DNA from: Heterohyrax brucei
Taxonomy: Eukaryota; Chordata; Mammalia; Hyracoidea; Procaviidae
Reading direction: 5' to 3'
DNA: 64,000 nt
NCBI GenBank assembly: GCA_028571685.1
Contig: CM053164.1
Coordinates: forward strand, 35,514,501-35,578,500
In this document: positions 21,615 through 32,828 of the stretch, in pieces
How positions within the stretch are numbered: the stretch's first letter is position 1
How the letters are laid out: every line of letters starts with the position of its first letter
Translations under genes and position numbers: made by a program
The notes under the pieces: generated by a model
Databases searched by the model: none
Told to the model about the DNA's origin: nothing
Seen by the model: only the letters and a program-made list of their open reading frames with translations

Positions 21615-22345
21615 CTAAGACGAGAGTGATCTTTCTAAAATGCATATCTGATCACACCACTCTTCCTACTTTTGACTAAAGTGTGTACCAACCACTGTCA
21701 CTGACTTTCAAGAACCCAGATCCCTGTCTCCTTTTCAAAGTAAATTTTTTCTAGCAACTACCATAGAAGAAAAACTGACTACTTGCCAAACCAAAACCAA
21801 ACCCAGTGCCATCAAGTGGATTCTGACTCAGAGTGACTCCATACAACAGAGTAGAATTGCCCGAGAGAGTTTCCAAGAAGCGCCCGGTGGAATCGAACTG
21901 CTGACCTTCTGCCATCAGGACTTCCCGACTACTCACAGATACCCACAGATGCCCCTGATTTCCTGTCTCCATGCCTTGCTGATGCTGTTTTCTCTGCTTG
22001 GAAGGCTAAGTCAGCATCAGTTTGCTTACACTCTACTTGTCTTCAAAGTTTGACTTAAATATTACCTCCTCGCCTTAAGAATTTTCTCCTTCCCCATATG
22101 AACTTTATAAAACATGAACACAGGTCACTTAAAGCTTACTTTATTTTAACAACAAACAGCAAACATACCAGTTCCTACCTTGCATCTCTGCTATTTCTGC
22201 CTTACCTGGCATGCTAATGAGAAAGTTCCTTGAGGGCAGAAACCACAGCCTATTAATCTTTGTGTTTCTACCACCTAGGAAAGTCACCTGCATTTAATAG
22301 ACATTAAATATATATGTGTTGACATAATAACTGAATGAAGCAGCT
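21615..22345 (+). mobile_element. L2 LINE 3' region, split by a SINE
   Basis: L2-like blocks occur in order: 'tctaaaatgcatatctgatc', then (after the SINE at 21,787) 'tcctgtctccatgccttgc', 'cttgagggcagaaaccac', and a terminal 'catttaatagacattaaata' with 'aactgaatgaagc'. This is an old element with no intact coding sequence. Confidence 0.65.
21787..21930 (-). mobile_element. AfroSINE inserted in L2
   Basis: Reversed SINE: 'accaaaaccaaacccagtgc', 'catcaagtggattctgactc', 'agagtttccaagaagcgcc', 'gtggaatcgaactgctgacc'. The 5' head is missing, since it stops near 'ccatcaggacttccc'. Confidence 0.85.
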
Positions 22346-23164
22346 CCTTGGAGTTTTATGAAGGAGTTGAGAGAGAGAAAGAAAGAACTACACTTGGCAT
22401 GGATTTCTTCTGGGTTATGTTTGGTACTTTTATCAGATTGAGGTAGGCAGCAATCATTTAAGTCTCAGAGTGTCACATAAGCTAAGTGGGAAAAGATGTT
22501 CTGTTACCACTGTAATAGGTTAGTTTCCTATCACATGTGATTTCACATGTACACACCAAACACACACACATGTGCATTCACACTTCTGTTGTGAGTGTGG
22601 TCAGTGATGCCGCAGAAGAACTCTTCTTCCTCCCTCCCAGCGTTTCCCCTCCATCTGAGGCACGCCACCACCAGCCTCCTACTCCCCACCACCCTCTGCC
22701 CGTCACTCACTCCTCACCAGGGGAGGAGCGGACTCTACTCATTAAGTGAGGTTGGGGGGAAACTGGGCAAGAGCGACGAAGGCTCTCTACCTCCCCGTTT
22801 TCTCCTTACTGTGTCTCGGAAGCAAGCTCCCCACAGGAAGCATACTGTCCACGCTGCTGAGCCTCTGTGCTGTGGGTTGTACAGGTTGTGGGCTTTCCTG
22901 TCCTGTGCCAGGCTGTCTATGACTGGTGAACAAGCCAGCTGGACAGACTCTGAGATTCAGTAACAGGCAACACATTCACCTGGAAATAGAAGTCACCTTG
23001 TTCAGTCGCAGCATCCCCCACTAAGTCAAGTACTGTTTTGACTTCCCGTGTGTGTTATTCTTTTATCGTATTTCTCAGTTGGCTCTGATCTTGGGTGAGA
23101 AAGAGGAAAGATATTAATTGAACCTTCCAAAAACTCCAAACTACGTTTCATAATGATGATCACT
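22346..23164. other. No recognised feature
   Basis: Apparently unique. A short CA-rich patch (22,550-22,575) precedes frames 22,537-22,749 and 22,595-22,963, which have no recognisable domains. Confidence 0.4.
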
Positions 23165-23300
23165 TATATAATCGTCAGTCTTCCCCCTACGCCCTCAGCT
23201 CCGTGAGGACAAGCCTGTCTCTGCCTTCTCTGCCACGTCTCCAAAGCCTGCAGCAAAGATGGGTGAGCGCTGGGTGCCGCATAAACAGTGATCAGATACT
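23165..23300 (+). mobile_element. L2 3' end
   Basis: The pattern 'cagctccgtgaggacaag', 'ctctgccacgtctccaaag', 'gggtgagcgctgggtgcc' resembles the terminal part of L2. Confidence 0.5.
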
Positions 23301-23324
23301 GAATCTCAGTTCATATTAGTTTAA

Positions 23325-23535
23325 AGATGTTATTAATTATTAAACTACTGAGAAAAAAATGAGAAGGAGAAAGGAATAAAGGGGGAAAAGGAAAAAGGAG
23401 AAGCAGCCGAAAAGAAGTTCTACAGAAAAGAGACTGGAGAGTAACTGAAGGCAGGCGAAAACAAGAGGCAGTCATAAAAAGGCAAAGAAAAGAAGTCAAG
23501 AAGAGAAAATCGAAAAAGATTTTCTCTCAAGTGAG
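23325..23535 (+). repeat. Purine-rich (A/G) low-complexity tract
   Basis: About 190 bases consist mostly of A and G (for example 'gagaaggagaaaggaataaa'). The minus-strand frames across it are low-complexity shadows. Confidence 0.85.
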
Positions 23536-24899
23536 GGAAAGAATAAAATGTCAAATCTAGTTATCTCCACACCCACAACCAGACAGCCCAAGTGCCTCCA
23601 AGTGAGACCAGAATCTTGGGGGAAGACTCCATACTCGCCCTCCTTCTCCCACCCCCTCGGGGGCTTCCTTTCTCGCTCCCCACCCTCCACCTTTGGGCCT
23701 CAGTGGTTCATTTGCAGCAAATATTGCTCTCCTGCCCTCTCTGCCTACTACAGGGTTGCTTCCAATGGTGAACTTGGGTGGATACGTCTGAGAACGCCTT
23801 AGAAAGGATTGAAGCCTCACCAGGAAGAGAGATTGTTAATGTCAGAAGCTGCCCCAGAACTTTAGCTCCATGAGTAGCAGGCTGAGTTCACACCCATCCC
23901 CCTGCCCTGCAAAAGTCCCTCTCGGGAAACATCAAGAACAACCTCCCTCTGGAGAAGAAAACAAAGCCTTTGGCTCCCTCACCACACCTCCACCAGGCCC
24001 ACCCCCACTGTCTTCTTCAAACCTCCTGGTTGTTCAATTCTCATTATCCTTCTGCTGATCGAGTATAGCCAGGCACTTGATCAAAACTACTGGTTCTGTA
24101 ACTCACCCAAATGAATCGCAAGCTGAGACATTTATGACTGTCTCAGGATATATATCTCAGTAATATATCTCCTCCGTGAGCTCACTGACTGCCCCTCGAG
24201 TCTAGACACTCCTCATTTCGAAGTATGTTGAAAGAAGGAAGCTGAGGCCTGTGGTAGTTCTTGCCTTCCGGCACTGCACCTCCTTGCTCCCCACAGCAGA
24301 GAAAAAGTGCTACAAGCATTTCTCAGTAAAGAAGCAGGTAAATTAAGGTGAACTAGTCTTTATTAATCTGATCTGTAGATGAACTAGTATCTTCAGGCAG
24401 CACTCACTGTTAAAAACTCCCTAGGTCTCTGGAGTGGTAGAAGTTTTAAAAAGAAATAAAGCTCTATCACTAAGAAGAATGTCATCGCATTTATAACCAA
24501 TTTCATCACCCCGAGAATGGCCTTTAAATGTTTACAGCTGCAAGATACATTGTCAATGATTATTAAGCTTTAAGTTTTTCTCCCTGAGCTTCAGATGACA
24601 TGAACAGCGCCCTACCCCAAATTCTCTCCTAAAGCCAGACCAGAAAGGCCTAGGGAAAAGAATAAAGGCTCATCTTTCAGTCTCCACCACAAACATGAAA
24701 ATTCTCCACACACCAAGTCCCTCGTCTCCAGAGCCACAGCGCTTTAGGGGAACCTGGCTGAAACTACCTGTCCACCCAGTGACGCAAGCTCCAGCCTGAG
24801 GTGCAGAGAAGAAACAAATGACGACCACAAGAGATGTTAGGGCTCAGCTGTGCAGAGGACGTGAGGCACCATGCTGGATCTTCATTCCTCAATAACGGA
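23536..24899. other. No recognised feature
   Basis: Apparently unique. A GC-rich, C-rich patch lies at 23,630-23,760. Several short frames overlap it on both strands without a recognisable domain. Confidence 0.4.
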
Positions 24900-25085
24900 A
24901 AAGTAAATCCTGGGGGAAATAGCTTTACAACTTCAGCCAAGATAGTTAACTTCCCCGAACCTCGGTCTCCTTGTCTGTAGGTGGAGGAAATAATTGGCTC
25001 TACTTTACTGAATTATAGGAAGAGTACTTGAGAGTATCTATATAGAGCACTTAACAGTGCCTGGTGTGTGGTCAGTATTCAAAAC
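24900..25085 (+). mobile_element. MIR SINE
   Basis: MIR-like blocks: 'ttaacttccccgaacctcgg', 'ctccttgtctgtaggtggag', 'agcacttaacagtgcctgg' and 'tgtggtcagtattcaa'. Confidence 0.75.
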
Positions 25086-25204
25086 ACATCCCCCAGAAGT
25101 CATCATGGGGTCAGAGGTTGCACATTTCTTATACCTGCTGTAGATGCTCCACTCCAACAGCCCAGCTCACACCTGACTGTCACTCAGAACTCCTCCCTTC
25201 TTCT

Positions 25205-25590
25205 CTCCTCCTGTGGTGGTTAAGGTTGTGTGTCAGCTTGGCTGGGTCATGACTCTCGGTGAGTCTGGCAGTTATGATGCAATTTAGCAGCTATGTAATG
25301 ATGTAATTACTTCCATATCAGATCTGATATGGAAATGCCTCCATGATGACATCAATTGGAGGAAAGTTTCTTTGGGGGCTGTGGCCCGCATCCAGAAGAG
25401 GTGGGCTTTCTGGCAAAGCTTGCTGAGTTTTCCTCCTCTGGATCCTGCACCTGGCTCCTATTCATTTTAACCTCTAGTTCTCGGGACTTGAGCTGGCAGC
25501 TTACCTGCCAGTCTTCGAATTTGTTAGCCTCCATGGCCAGTATGTGAGAAAGCTCTCCACTCCCATATGATCCTGGCATCTCTGTAATCA
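25205..25590 (+). mobile_element. LTR-like interspersed repeat, family not named
   Basis: It contains 'gtgtgtcagcttggctgggt', 'ggcagttatgatgcaattta', 'tgtggcccgcatccagaaga' and 'gttctcgggacttgagctgg' in an order I associate with a repeat common in elephant DNA, probably LTR-derived. The boundaries are approximate and the frame at 25,352-25,591 (minus) is incidental. Confidence 0.45.
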
Positions 25591-25599
25591 CTGCTGCGG

Positions 25600-25805
25600 T
25601 TCACCTGAGTGCCTACTGTGTGCCAGGTGCTGAGCCAGATGCTTTATATACTGAGTAAAGTATAATTATCCCCATTCCACAAGAGATAAAATCCAGGCTC
25701 CAATTTAAGTGACTTGCTTGATGTCACACAATAGTGAACAAGAGAAGCTGTGACTTTTAAAGTCTGTCTGACCCACATGCAGCTCCCTTTTCACCACAGT
25801 AGTGA
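25600..25805 (+). mobile_element. MIR SINE
   Basis: Clear MIR order: 'gagtgcctactgtgtgccag', 'gtgctgagccagatgcttta', 'aattatccccattccacaag', 'gtgacttgcttgatgtcaca'. Confidence 0.85.
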
Positions 25806-25809
25806 TTCT

Positions 25810-26315
25810 TAAGTGAGGAGGATAGATGCATAAACTATGTAGAAGTCATATAACGGAGGAATATTACACAGCCAAGAAGAATAAACTACTGCTATATGGA
25901 AACCCTGGTGGTTTAGTGGTTAAGGGCTATGGCTCCTAGGCCAAAAGGTTGGCAGTTTAAGTCCACCAAGTGCTCCTTAAAAACTCTAGGGGGCAGTTCT
26001 ATTCTGTCCTACAGGGTCTCTGTAAGTCAGAATCAATTCAATGTCAATGGATTTTTCATTTGGTTACATAAAACAGGTTACATGCAAAGAAGCCAGACAC
26101 AAATCACAAATGTATGATTCTATTTACATTAAGTTCGAAAACAGGCAGTAGCAATTAACACTGGTAGAAGGTGGAATAGTGGTTACCTTGGGAGGTGGGG
26201 ATTGAGTTGCAAGAAGTATGAGGCAGCCTCTTACAGCCGGGTTTACACCAGCACAAAGGAAGATTCTGTATTATATGCACAAGTTACCCCTCAATAAAAA
26301 TTTTTAAAATCTCAA
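25810..26315 (+). mobile_element. Ancient L1 (L1M) 3' end, split by a SINE
   Basis: The left part holds 'ggaatattacacagccaaga', and the right part 'agaagccagacacaaatcac', 'tgtatgattctatttacat', 'gtggttaccttgggaggtgg' and a terminal 'cctcaataaaaattttt'. This is the standard 3' end of old mammalian L1s. A SINE at 25,899-26,065 separates the parts. Confidence 0.75.
25899..26065 (+). mobile_element. AfroSINE inserted in L1M
   Basis: It has a near-consensus head 'ggaaaccctggtggtttagt', an A-box-like 'tggttaaggg', a B-box-like 'ggcagtttaagtcc' and the body 'ggcagttctattctgtccta'. It ends in 'aatcaattcaatgtcaatgg'. Confidence 0.9.
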
Positions 26316-27326
26316 GGAGGACATGTGTAGTTTTTAAAATATATTCAATATTACAATTTCATATTTGGAAACCAACAGGAAAAAAAACTCGTTGCTTTTG
26401 AAACACAAACTTTAAAGGAATTTGCAAAATTTATGTTTCTCCAAAGGAGACATATGTTTAAAAGTCTGAGACTCACTACTCTAAACTGTTCACATTCTGC
26501 CTAGCAAATCAGTTCCCTGTCTACCTCCAGCTCTTCCACTAGACTCAGAGTCTATGTCAAGAAGGTCCCACCTTGGAATAGTCACAGCAAACAACTCCAG
26601 ACCTGCCCGATACACAGTACGTGTTTAGACAGCAGTTATTGCCTGGGATTCAGGAATTGACTAGCTGGTCACGTCTGCTCTCCAAAACCCAGAACATGCT
26701 AAAGAGTCAAAGAATTCAGCTCTAAACCTGCTTCACCCAGTCCTGTGCATCCCTAAGCCACATTTTAGAATTCAGAGAAAGAGGAAAAACAACTACTGTG
26801 GAAAGCTTTGCTCTGAAGGAAGAAGTGACTGCTCAGAGGGCCTGACAGGGCACTGAACTGCTGAGAGCCTAACTCTACCCTACTAATCACATAAAATTTC
26901 CCCAATGAATCTTTCTGCCTCCTGTCGGCACTTCGCTCTGCAGGCCAACTCCAGGAACAGAGGAGCTGCTGGAAGCTGCTCTTCCAGGCAACAGCCTCTA
27001 GTGTTCTTAGAACAAAGCCTTTAATTTGTGTGGCAAGAAGCTTAGTGTATTCAGGCTGTCATTCTCATCATGATCTCCTGAGAAAAGATGCAGAGAGCGA
27101 AGTTTCCTGTATTGAGCACCCACCACAGAAAGCAAGCAGGTGCTAGGACACAGCAGTATGTTCAGGTAAGTTAACTCTTCCCTTCCCCTGGGAGCCCATG
27201 ATGAGAACAGTATTCAGGGGGCTGGCATAATCAGCCAACCAAGGCACAAATTTTTCTTGGGACCTTACCATATGTTATGAGTTGTGTGGAGATGATAAAG
27301 TACATTTAGGAGCCGATAAGTCCAAG
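26316..27326. other. No recognised feature
   Basis: Apparently unique sequence with no long frame or recognisable repeat. Confidence 0.4.
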
Positions 27327-27492
27327 TCCCTTGAAATCCTGGTGGTGCAGTGGTTTAATTTTATAGTTGCTAATCAAAAGTTCAGAAATTCAAATCCACC
27401 TGGTGGTCTTTGGAAACTATGGGATAGCCCTGTAGGGTCACTATGCGTGAGAATCCACTTGATGGCGATGAACAGTAGATTTTCAGTAACTG
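27327..27492 (+). mobile_element. AfroSINE
   Basis: Forward order: 'cttgaaatcctggtggtgca', 'ttgctaatcaaaagttcag', 'aattcaaatccacctggtgg', 'gtagggtcactatgcgtgag', 'aatccacttgatggcgatga'. Confidence 0.85.
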
Positions 27493-29430
27493 GTCCTTTG
27501 TAAACAGGGGGGAGAAAAACACAGAAGCTATTTTGTTCTCTTTTAGCAGGACAAAGTGTGGGTTTGTGAAACCTTTCTGTAGTTCTTGTCTTGTATCAGA
27601 TCTCACAGAGTTTCTGGAAAGTCTTGCCAGCTGTCAGCTTTCACTTACAAGTAGGCACGAAGGCACTCCCAGGCTCAGTGAGGCCCCAGACAATGCAGGC
27701 TCTTGCCTTCACCACAAAGATACCTGCTTCATTTTTATGAGATTGTAAAACAATCCGAGGATTCTACTGATTGCTTTCCGTCACTCCTTTGGAACAGTTA
27801 GAGAAACTCAAAGAACTGATTATAGGCTCCTGAAGACCAAGCTCCTGAGCCACCCTGTTCATTCTCAATTAGAAATTGGCTCAATTAGGGGAACTGGGTG
27901 ATCCTCTCTGACCATCGTAGAAGAGGCCAAGTGCAGTCAGGTGAGCAGTAGGAAGAAAAATAAGTGATAATGACAGATGAGAAGATCCTGCTTGAGAGAT
28001 GTCCTTGTCAGGAGAAGTCAGAAACAGGCAGAGTAGAAAGTCCCTTAGAAATTTTCTAGAATAACCTTCCTCCTCCGTGTTTGTAGATGTTTCAGGGAAG
28101 GGGAGTGGCCAAGCTCATCCTCCCAGAGAGCTCAAGGTGGGATGACTCTTGGGCTGAGTCAAGTCTTCTTACTCCCAAGACAAGGCTGATAATCAAGATT
28201 ATAATAACCCTCTGGCAATCAGACTTCAGGGATGGTCTCCCAGCTAAATCTATCTTACTCTTTCTGTGCTGTCCAAGTTTATAGAATATGCTTTGTGGTC
28301 CCTGTGTAGGCAAAGACTGAGTGGGAAGCACAGTCCAAGACCCAGTTCCACCTTTGGGCTCAAGACACTCCATAGAATTTTCCCATCTGCCCTGAGACCT
28401 GCAGACCACTTAGCAGACACAGCTCTCATCATACTTAGGTAAATGCAAATCCCTTTCACACTCATTTATGACCATTTGGTTACATCCCTACCATATACAA
28501 TCCACTGCTGGTCAGAGAGGTGATTTACATGTAGTTTACGCCCTCAGAAGTTTTTTGTTTTGGTAATTCAAGGCAGACCCTGACAACTGTTCTCAGGAAG
28601 GTCCTGGGATTCTACAGGGACATGGTGTTTATATCACCATAAAGATGATAGCCGAGAAAACTTTACGGCTCAGTGCTACTCTGGAACACATGGTTCACCT
28701 GAGTTGGAACAGACTAAACAGCAACAAGTTTGGATTTTCAGTTTATTCTCCCTTTGGTGAGTAAAGGATTCCTGTCCTAGGATTATGGGGATGGCCTAAA
28801 ACATGATATTGACACTGGATGAGAACAATGGCTTTTTGCTCATCACATGTACTTAGCCCGGAGAAGAAGGACACCACACTCCAAGCCGTGTTATAAGGCA
28901 GCTGAACTTGAGTAAAAAATAAACAACCAGTTGGCTATGGAAGGTGGTATCAGGAGGTAGTGTGCCCCTAAATTCCTGCAGTAATTGTGTGAATAATCCC
29001 ACAGATCGGCAGAGAACTGAAACTCAGGGATAAGCAGGAACTGTACCTGGTTTCTTCCATGAGGAGTGTTGTTTGGCTAGGAGACTTTATCCACATGAGC
29101 AGAGCTGAAAAGGAAACTTGTAGTTAGGCCATTCTTTTACCAGATGTGAAAGCAGCACATAATACTGAACCTTATTTTAGGCCTCATATCACACAGAAAA
29201 AGAAGATTCCTCCTAATTCAAGGAATCAAGAAAGAGGAATCATGGAAGAGGAAGGATTTTAGTTACCTTAAAAGAGGGTTATCCAGAAATATGAAAATGG
29301 TGTGGAAACTGGTGTTACAGGATGAGAGGGCTGGAGACCGCAATGGGGAAATAAGAAAAGGCAGAGCATACTCAGAAAACAGAAAGTTTAATTTAAAGAA
29401 GATTAATTTAATCAGCCCGGAGTAGATTAA
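27493..29430. other. Mostly unrecognised; one SINE tail
   Basis: Apart from the SINE 3' fragment at 28,652-28,741, nothing is recognised. The frames at 28,087-28,284 (plus) and 28,092-28,409 (minus) carry no known domain. Confidence 0.4.
28652..28741 (+). mobile_element. 5'-truncated AfroSINE tail
   Basis: 'gctcagtgctactctggaac', 'cacctgagttggaacagact' and 'aaacagcaacaagtttggat' match the SINE 3' half. Confidence 0.65.
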
Positions 29431-29588
29431 AAGTCCCACTGCCATTAGGTTGATTCTGACTCTTCGTGACTCTATAGACAGAGTAGAGCTGACCCTATGG
29501 AGTTTCCAAGGAGCACCTGGCAGATTTGAACTGCCAACTTTCTGGTTAGCAGTTGTAGCATTTAATCACTACGCTACCAGGGTTTCCT
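29431..29588 (-). mobile_element. AfroSINE
   Basis: Reversed order, well preserved: 'actgccattaggttgattct', 'tatagacagagtagagctga', 'gagtttccaaggagcacctg', 'gcagatttgaactgccaac', 'cactacgctaccagggtttc'. It abuts an RTE tail on the opposite strand. Confidence 0.9.
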
Positions 29589-29595
29589 ATACCAC

Positions 29596-29925
29596 GGACT
29601 GCCAAAAAAACAAATAGAACTAATCTGGAAAAAAACACAACCAGCGTGCTCCTTGGAAGCAAGGATGGCGAGACTGTGTCTTACATACTTTGGACATGTT
29701 GTCAGGAGGGATCAATCCCTGGAGAAGGACAGCATGCTTGGTGAAGTGATGGGTCAGCCAAAAAGAGGAAGATCTTCAAGGAGATGGACTGACACTGTGG
29801 CTGCAACAACTGGCTAAGCGTAAAAACGATTATGGTCATGGTACAGGACCAGATAGTGTTTTGTTCTGTGGTGCATAGTGGCACCATGAGTTGGAACTGA
29901 CTCAACAGCACCTAACAACAACATG
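29596..29925 (+). mobile_element. RTE 3' fragment
   Basis: 'gcaaggatggcgagactgtg', 'tacatactttggacatgttg', 'tcaggagggatcaatccctg', 'aaaaagaggaagatcttcaa' and the tail 'gaactgactcaacagcacct' with 'aacaacaa' define the C-terminal coding and 3' UTR part of the RTE. The readable peptide is of the TYFGHVVRRDQSLEKDSMLG type. Confidence 0.9.
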
Positions 29926-30526
29926 CGAAAAAGAGAAATGGGAGATAATAGCATTTAAGAAATGATCTAATTTAAGTCTAATACTCAATGGAGCTTGAAA
30001 GCCACATTGGAAATTTACACTTTTTATATTAGGCAATAAGAGATTACTGAAGAACCGCAGCATGGACAGGGACAGGGTGGAGGAGAGCTGGCTTGAGTGA
30101 ACTTTGCCTTCAGAAGAAAGATTTAGAAGCTTAAGTATCAAAGACAGGAAAATACAGATCTCCAATCTGAGGAAGAAACATTCTACTTCCTTTCCAAGCT
30201 TTCCATAGTCTTTAGTTCACACCGTTTCCTTTCTCTCTTTATACAGTCAGATTCACTCGTCTGGTTTTCTCTTCACAAACAGCTGAGTCTCTCTCTTCTG
30301 TTAAGAAAACAAAACCTGTCCAAACTCATTGCTCCTCCCACCTTTTTCTTCACAGGTAAGCTTCTTAAAACATCTTAAAACGGATTACTTTTGCACACTT
30401 CACTTTTAAAACACAGGTATTCATCAGACGATCCTCTGGAGACTGGAAATAAAATATTAGAATCTTAATTTTTATTTATTTTTACCTAAAAATATACATC
30501 TGAAACTCCATTGTACTAATCCAGTG

Positions 30527-30690
30527 AAGGAGCTCCGTGAGCTGGTGGCCAAGAGCTACGCTTACTAACCAAAAGATTCTCAGTTCGAATCCACCAAATT
30601 CCCCATAGAAACCCTATGGGGCTGTTCCTCTCTGATCTACAGGGTCACTGTGAATGGAAATTGACTTGATGGCAAAGGCTGGGGGGGTGG
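30527..30690 (+). mobile_element. AfroSINE
   Basis: Forward order: 'gagctccgtgagctggtggc', 'ttactaaccaaaagattctc', 'agttcgaatccaccaaattc', 'gaaaccctatggggctgttc', 'gaaattgacttgatggcaaa'. It ends in a G-rich run ('gggggggtggggg'). Confidence 0.85.
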
Positions 30691-30704
30691 GGGACACAGT
30701 AAAG

Positions 30705-30915
30705 AGGACTCCCAGTGACAGAATGGTTGACCATTGGCGGCTAACCAAAAGATCAGTGGTTCAAACCCACCAGTCACTCCTTGGGAGAAAAGACCTGGTG
30801 GCTGGTGATCTACTCTCATAAAGCTTACAGACAGGAAAAGCCCTATGGAGCAGTTCTCCTCTGTCCGACAGTGTCACTATGAGTTGGAATAGATTCCATG
30901 CCACATAACAACAAC
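30705..30915 (+). mobile_element. AfroSINE, long variant
   Basis: Directly follows the previous SINE in the same orientation. Blocks: 'ggctaaccaaaagatcagtg', 'gttcaaacccaccagtcact', 'aaaagacctggtggctggtg', 'ggagcagttctcctctgtcc', 'cactatgagttggaatagat', then 'acaacaacaa'. Confidence 0.8.
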
Positions 30916-31059
30916 AATAATCCAGTAAAACGACCATAATTCATTAAGTGGAGTTAAAAAAAATTCAATCATATAAAATTCAGGGTAGTTTTCTTGTGAG
31001 ATTAATGAAAAACTGCGTTGGGGGGAGGTCAGTTTGTACTAGTACCAAATACAGTTGTT

Positions 31060-31445
31060 GTTACTTACAGTCAAGCCAATTCTGACTCATGGAGATCTAT
31101 GTGCAACAGAATGACATGTTGTGTTGTCCTGCATCATTTGCACAATCATTGCTGGTTTTGAGCCCATTGTTACAGCCATTGTTTATTTTGAGTGTCTTCC
31201 AACCTAGGAGCTCATGGTTAGGACTACACTGGACAATATTCTGTTGTGATCCATAGGGTTTTCACTGGCTGAGTTTTGGAATTAGCCAGGACTTTCTTCC
31301 TAGTCTTTTTTTTGTCTAGAAGCTCTGCAGTGATTCTGGCAACATTTGAAATACCAGTGACCTATCTTCCACCTTTATAGTAGCACACAGGCCACCACTG
31401 TCTGACAAGCTGACAGGTGGGTGGTGGGCCAAAGACACTACCACC
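31060..31445 (-). mobile_element. RTE 5'/3' composite fragment
   Basis: The left side resembles an antisense RTE tail ('acagttgttgttacttacag', 'gagcccattgttacagccat'). The right side resembles the antisense RTE 5' UTR ('ttgtgatccatagggttttc', 'tttcttcctagtctt', 'tgaaataccagtgacctat', 'aagctgacaggtgggtggtg'). Joining both RTE ends without the coding region suggests an internally deleted derivative. Confidence 0.55.
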
Positions 31446-31984
31446 AAAAGGAATACAGTACTTGCAAAGAATATCAGCAAACCCCGTAACAGCCCCAAAA
31501 GAATCAAGAAGAAAATAAAATCTTTTTTTCAAAGAGCTAAGAAGAAAGCTACTGTCCACTAAGAATTCTATACTTGGCTATGACTGAAAAATAAAAATGA
31601 GACTAAAAGAAGTTACCTAACAATCTCTTGCTGAAAGAATAATTTTCTGCCTCCAAACATAAAGGGAAAATTATGAAAAAAGCAAATAACACCCAGAGAA
31701 GTGAGCTACAATAAGAAATGTGAGCAGGAAGTGAGTAGGCGTGTACACAAACCCAAACACTAGCAATCTAAATAATAGAGCTCATGATTAATTTGGAGGA
31801 TGGAACTAAAAATACTGGACAAAAGAAACTTGTAAGATGGAAGACTGTGATCAATATTAAAACTTTCTAAAGTCTTTACATTGTTCAGTAGGATGATAGA
31901 ACTATTGATTAACTTTGGCCATTAGGCAGAGTATGCATGAAATAGTTTTAAAAGGTACTGTTAAAAAAAGTGGACAAGAACATA

Positions 31985-32546
31985 TGAGGACTGCCTATTA
32001 ACTTTGCCAACTCATCCTAGAAAAAGTGCTACATACCTCATTGATGAATATCACTATGGTCACCTTTGAAGTACTCTCTTGGGAAAGCTATGCACTGATG
32101 CCAGCACCTAGTCCACCCTTCAAAGCAGTTTTGGAACTCTTTTTCTGGAATAGCCATTACAGCTATTGTTGTATCACCCTTGATGTCCTGAATGTCATCC
32201 AAATGTCTTTCTTTCAATATTTTCTTTCTCTTTGGGTAAAGAAAAAAGTCATTGGGAGTCACATCAGGTGAGTAGGGAGGGTCTTCCAATACAGTTATTT
32301 GTTTACAGGCTAAAAACTCCCTCACAGACAACTATACAATTAAGTTCACAAACTTGCCACCTTGCCTCTGTGTGCAATGGCCATTCCAGAAAGAATTCCA
32401 AAATTGCTTTGAAGGGTAGCCTAGGTGCTGGCATCGGTGCATAGCCTCCCAAAGGGAATACTTCAAAGGTGACCATAGTGATATTCAGCAATGAGTTATG
32501 TAGCACTTAGAACAATTAAGTTCACAGACTTAATTGTCAGATCTCA
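31985..32546 (-). mobile_element. Mariner-derived palindromic non-autonomous element, copy A
   Basis: TA dinucleotides at 31,983-31,984 and 32,547-32,548 flank termini TGAG... and ...CTCA. The left arm (to about 32,155) and the right arm (about 32,370-32,546) are inverted copies of a mariner 3' end. Both contain 'tttgaagggt', 'ggtgctggcat' type blocks and 'caaaggtgaccatagtgata' in opposite orientation. Between them lies the antisense C-terminal part of a mariner transposase. Copy B at 49,248 has the same arrangement. Without the first two catalytic aspartates it could only have been mobilised in trans. Confidence 0.75.
32038..32331 (-). pseudogene. Mariner transposase C-terminal fragment
   Basis: The minus-strand frame of 97 codons reads VREFLACKQITVLEDPPYSP, then DVTPNDFFLYPK. 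This is the mariner/Tc1 C-terminal catalytic block, in which the Asp before FF corresponds to the third acidic residue of D,D34D. Further along, FQNCFEGW and a GDHSDI end are typical mariner C-terminal features. The N-terminal DNA-binding domain and the first two catalytic Asp residues are absent, so this is a remnant. Confidence 0.8.
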
Positions 32547-32828
32547 TATAACTTTCCAATCAATCAAAGGACTGAAAAAGAATAAATATAATCCTATCTA
32601 CCCAAAGAAGCTAGGAAAAGAATATAGAAAATCAAAACAAGGGGTGGGGGGAATGCTAGAACAAATCCTGACATATTAGTAATCATGAGAAATTTAAATG
32701 GATTAAATTCAACTGTTAATATCCAGATTGTCAAATATGATAGAAAAACTAAATCTAGTTATATACTCCTTACAAGAGATATGTTCAAAACAAAAGAGCA
32801 AAGCGAATGTAAAAGGATGGAGGAAATG

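Noticed and set aside
23311-23499. Minus-strand Phe/Ser/Leu-rich frame resembling a membrane peptide
   Set aside because: It is the translation of a purine-rich low-complexity tract read on the opposite strand.
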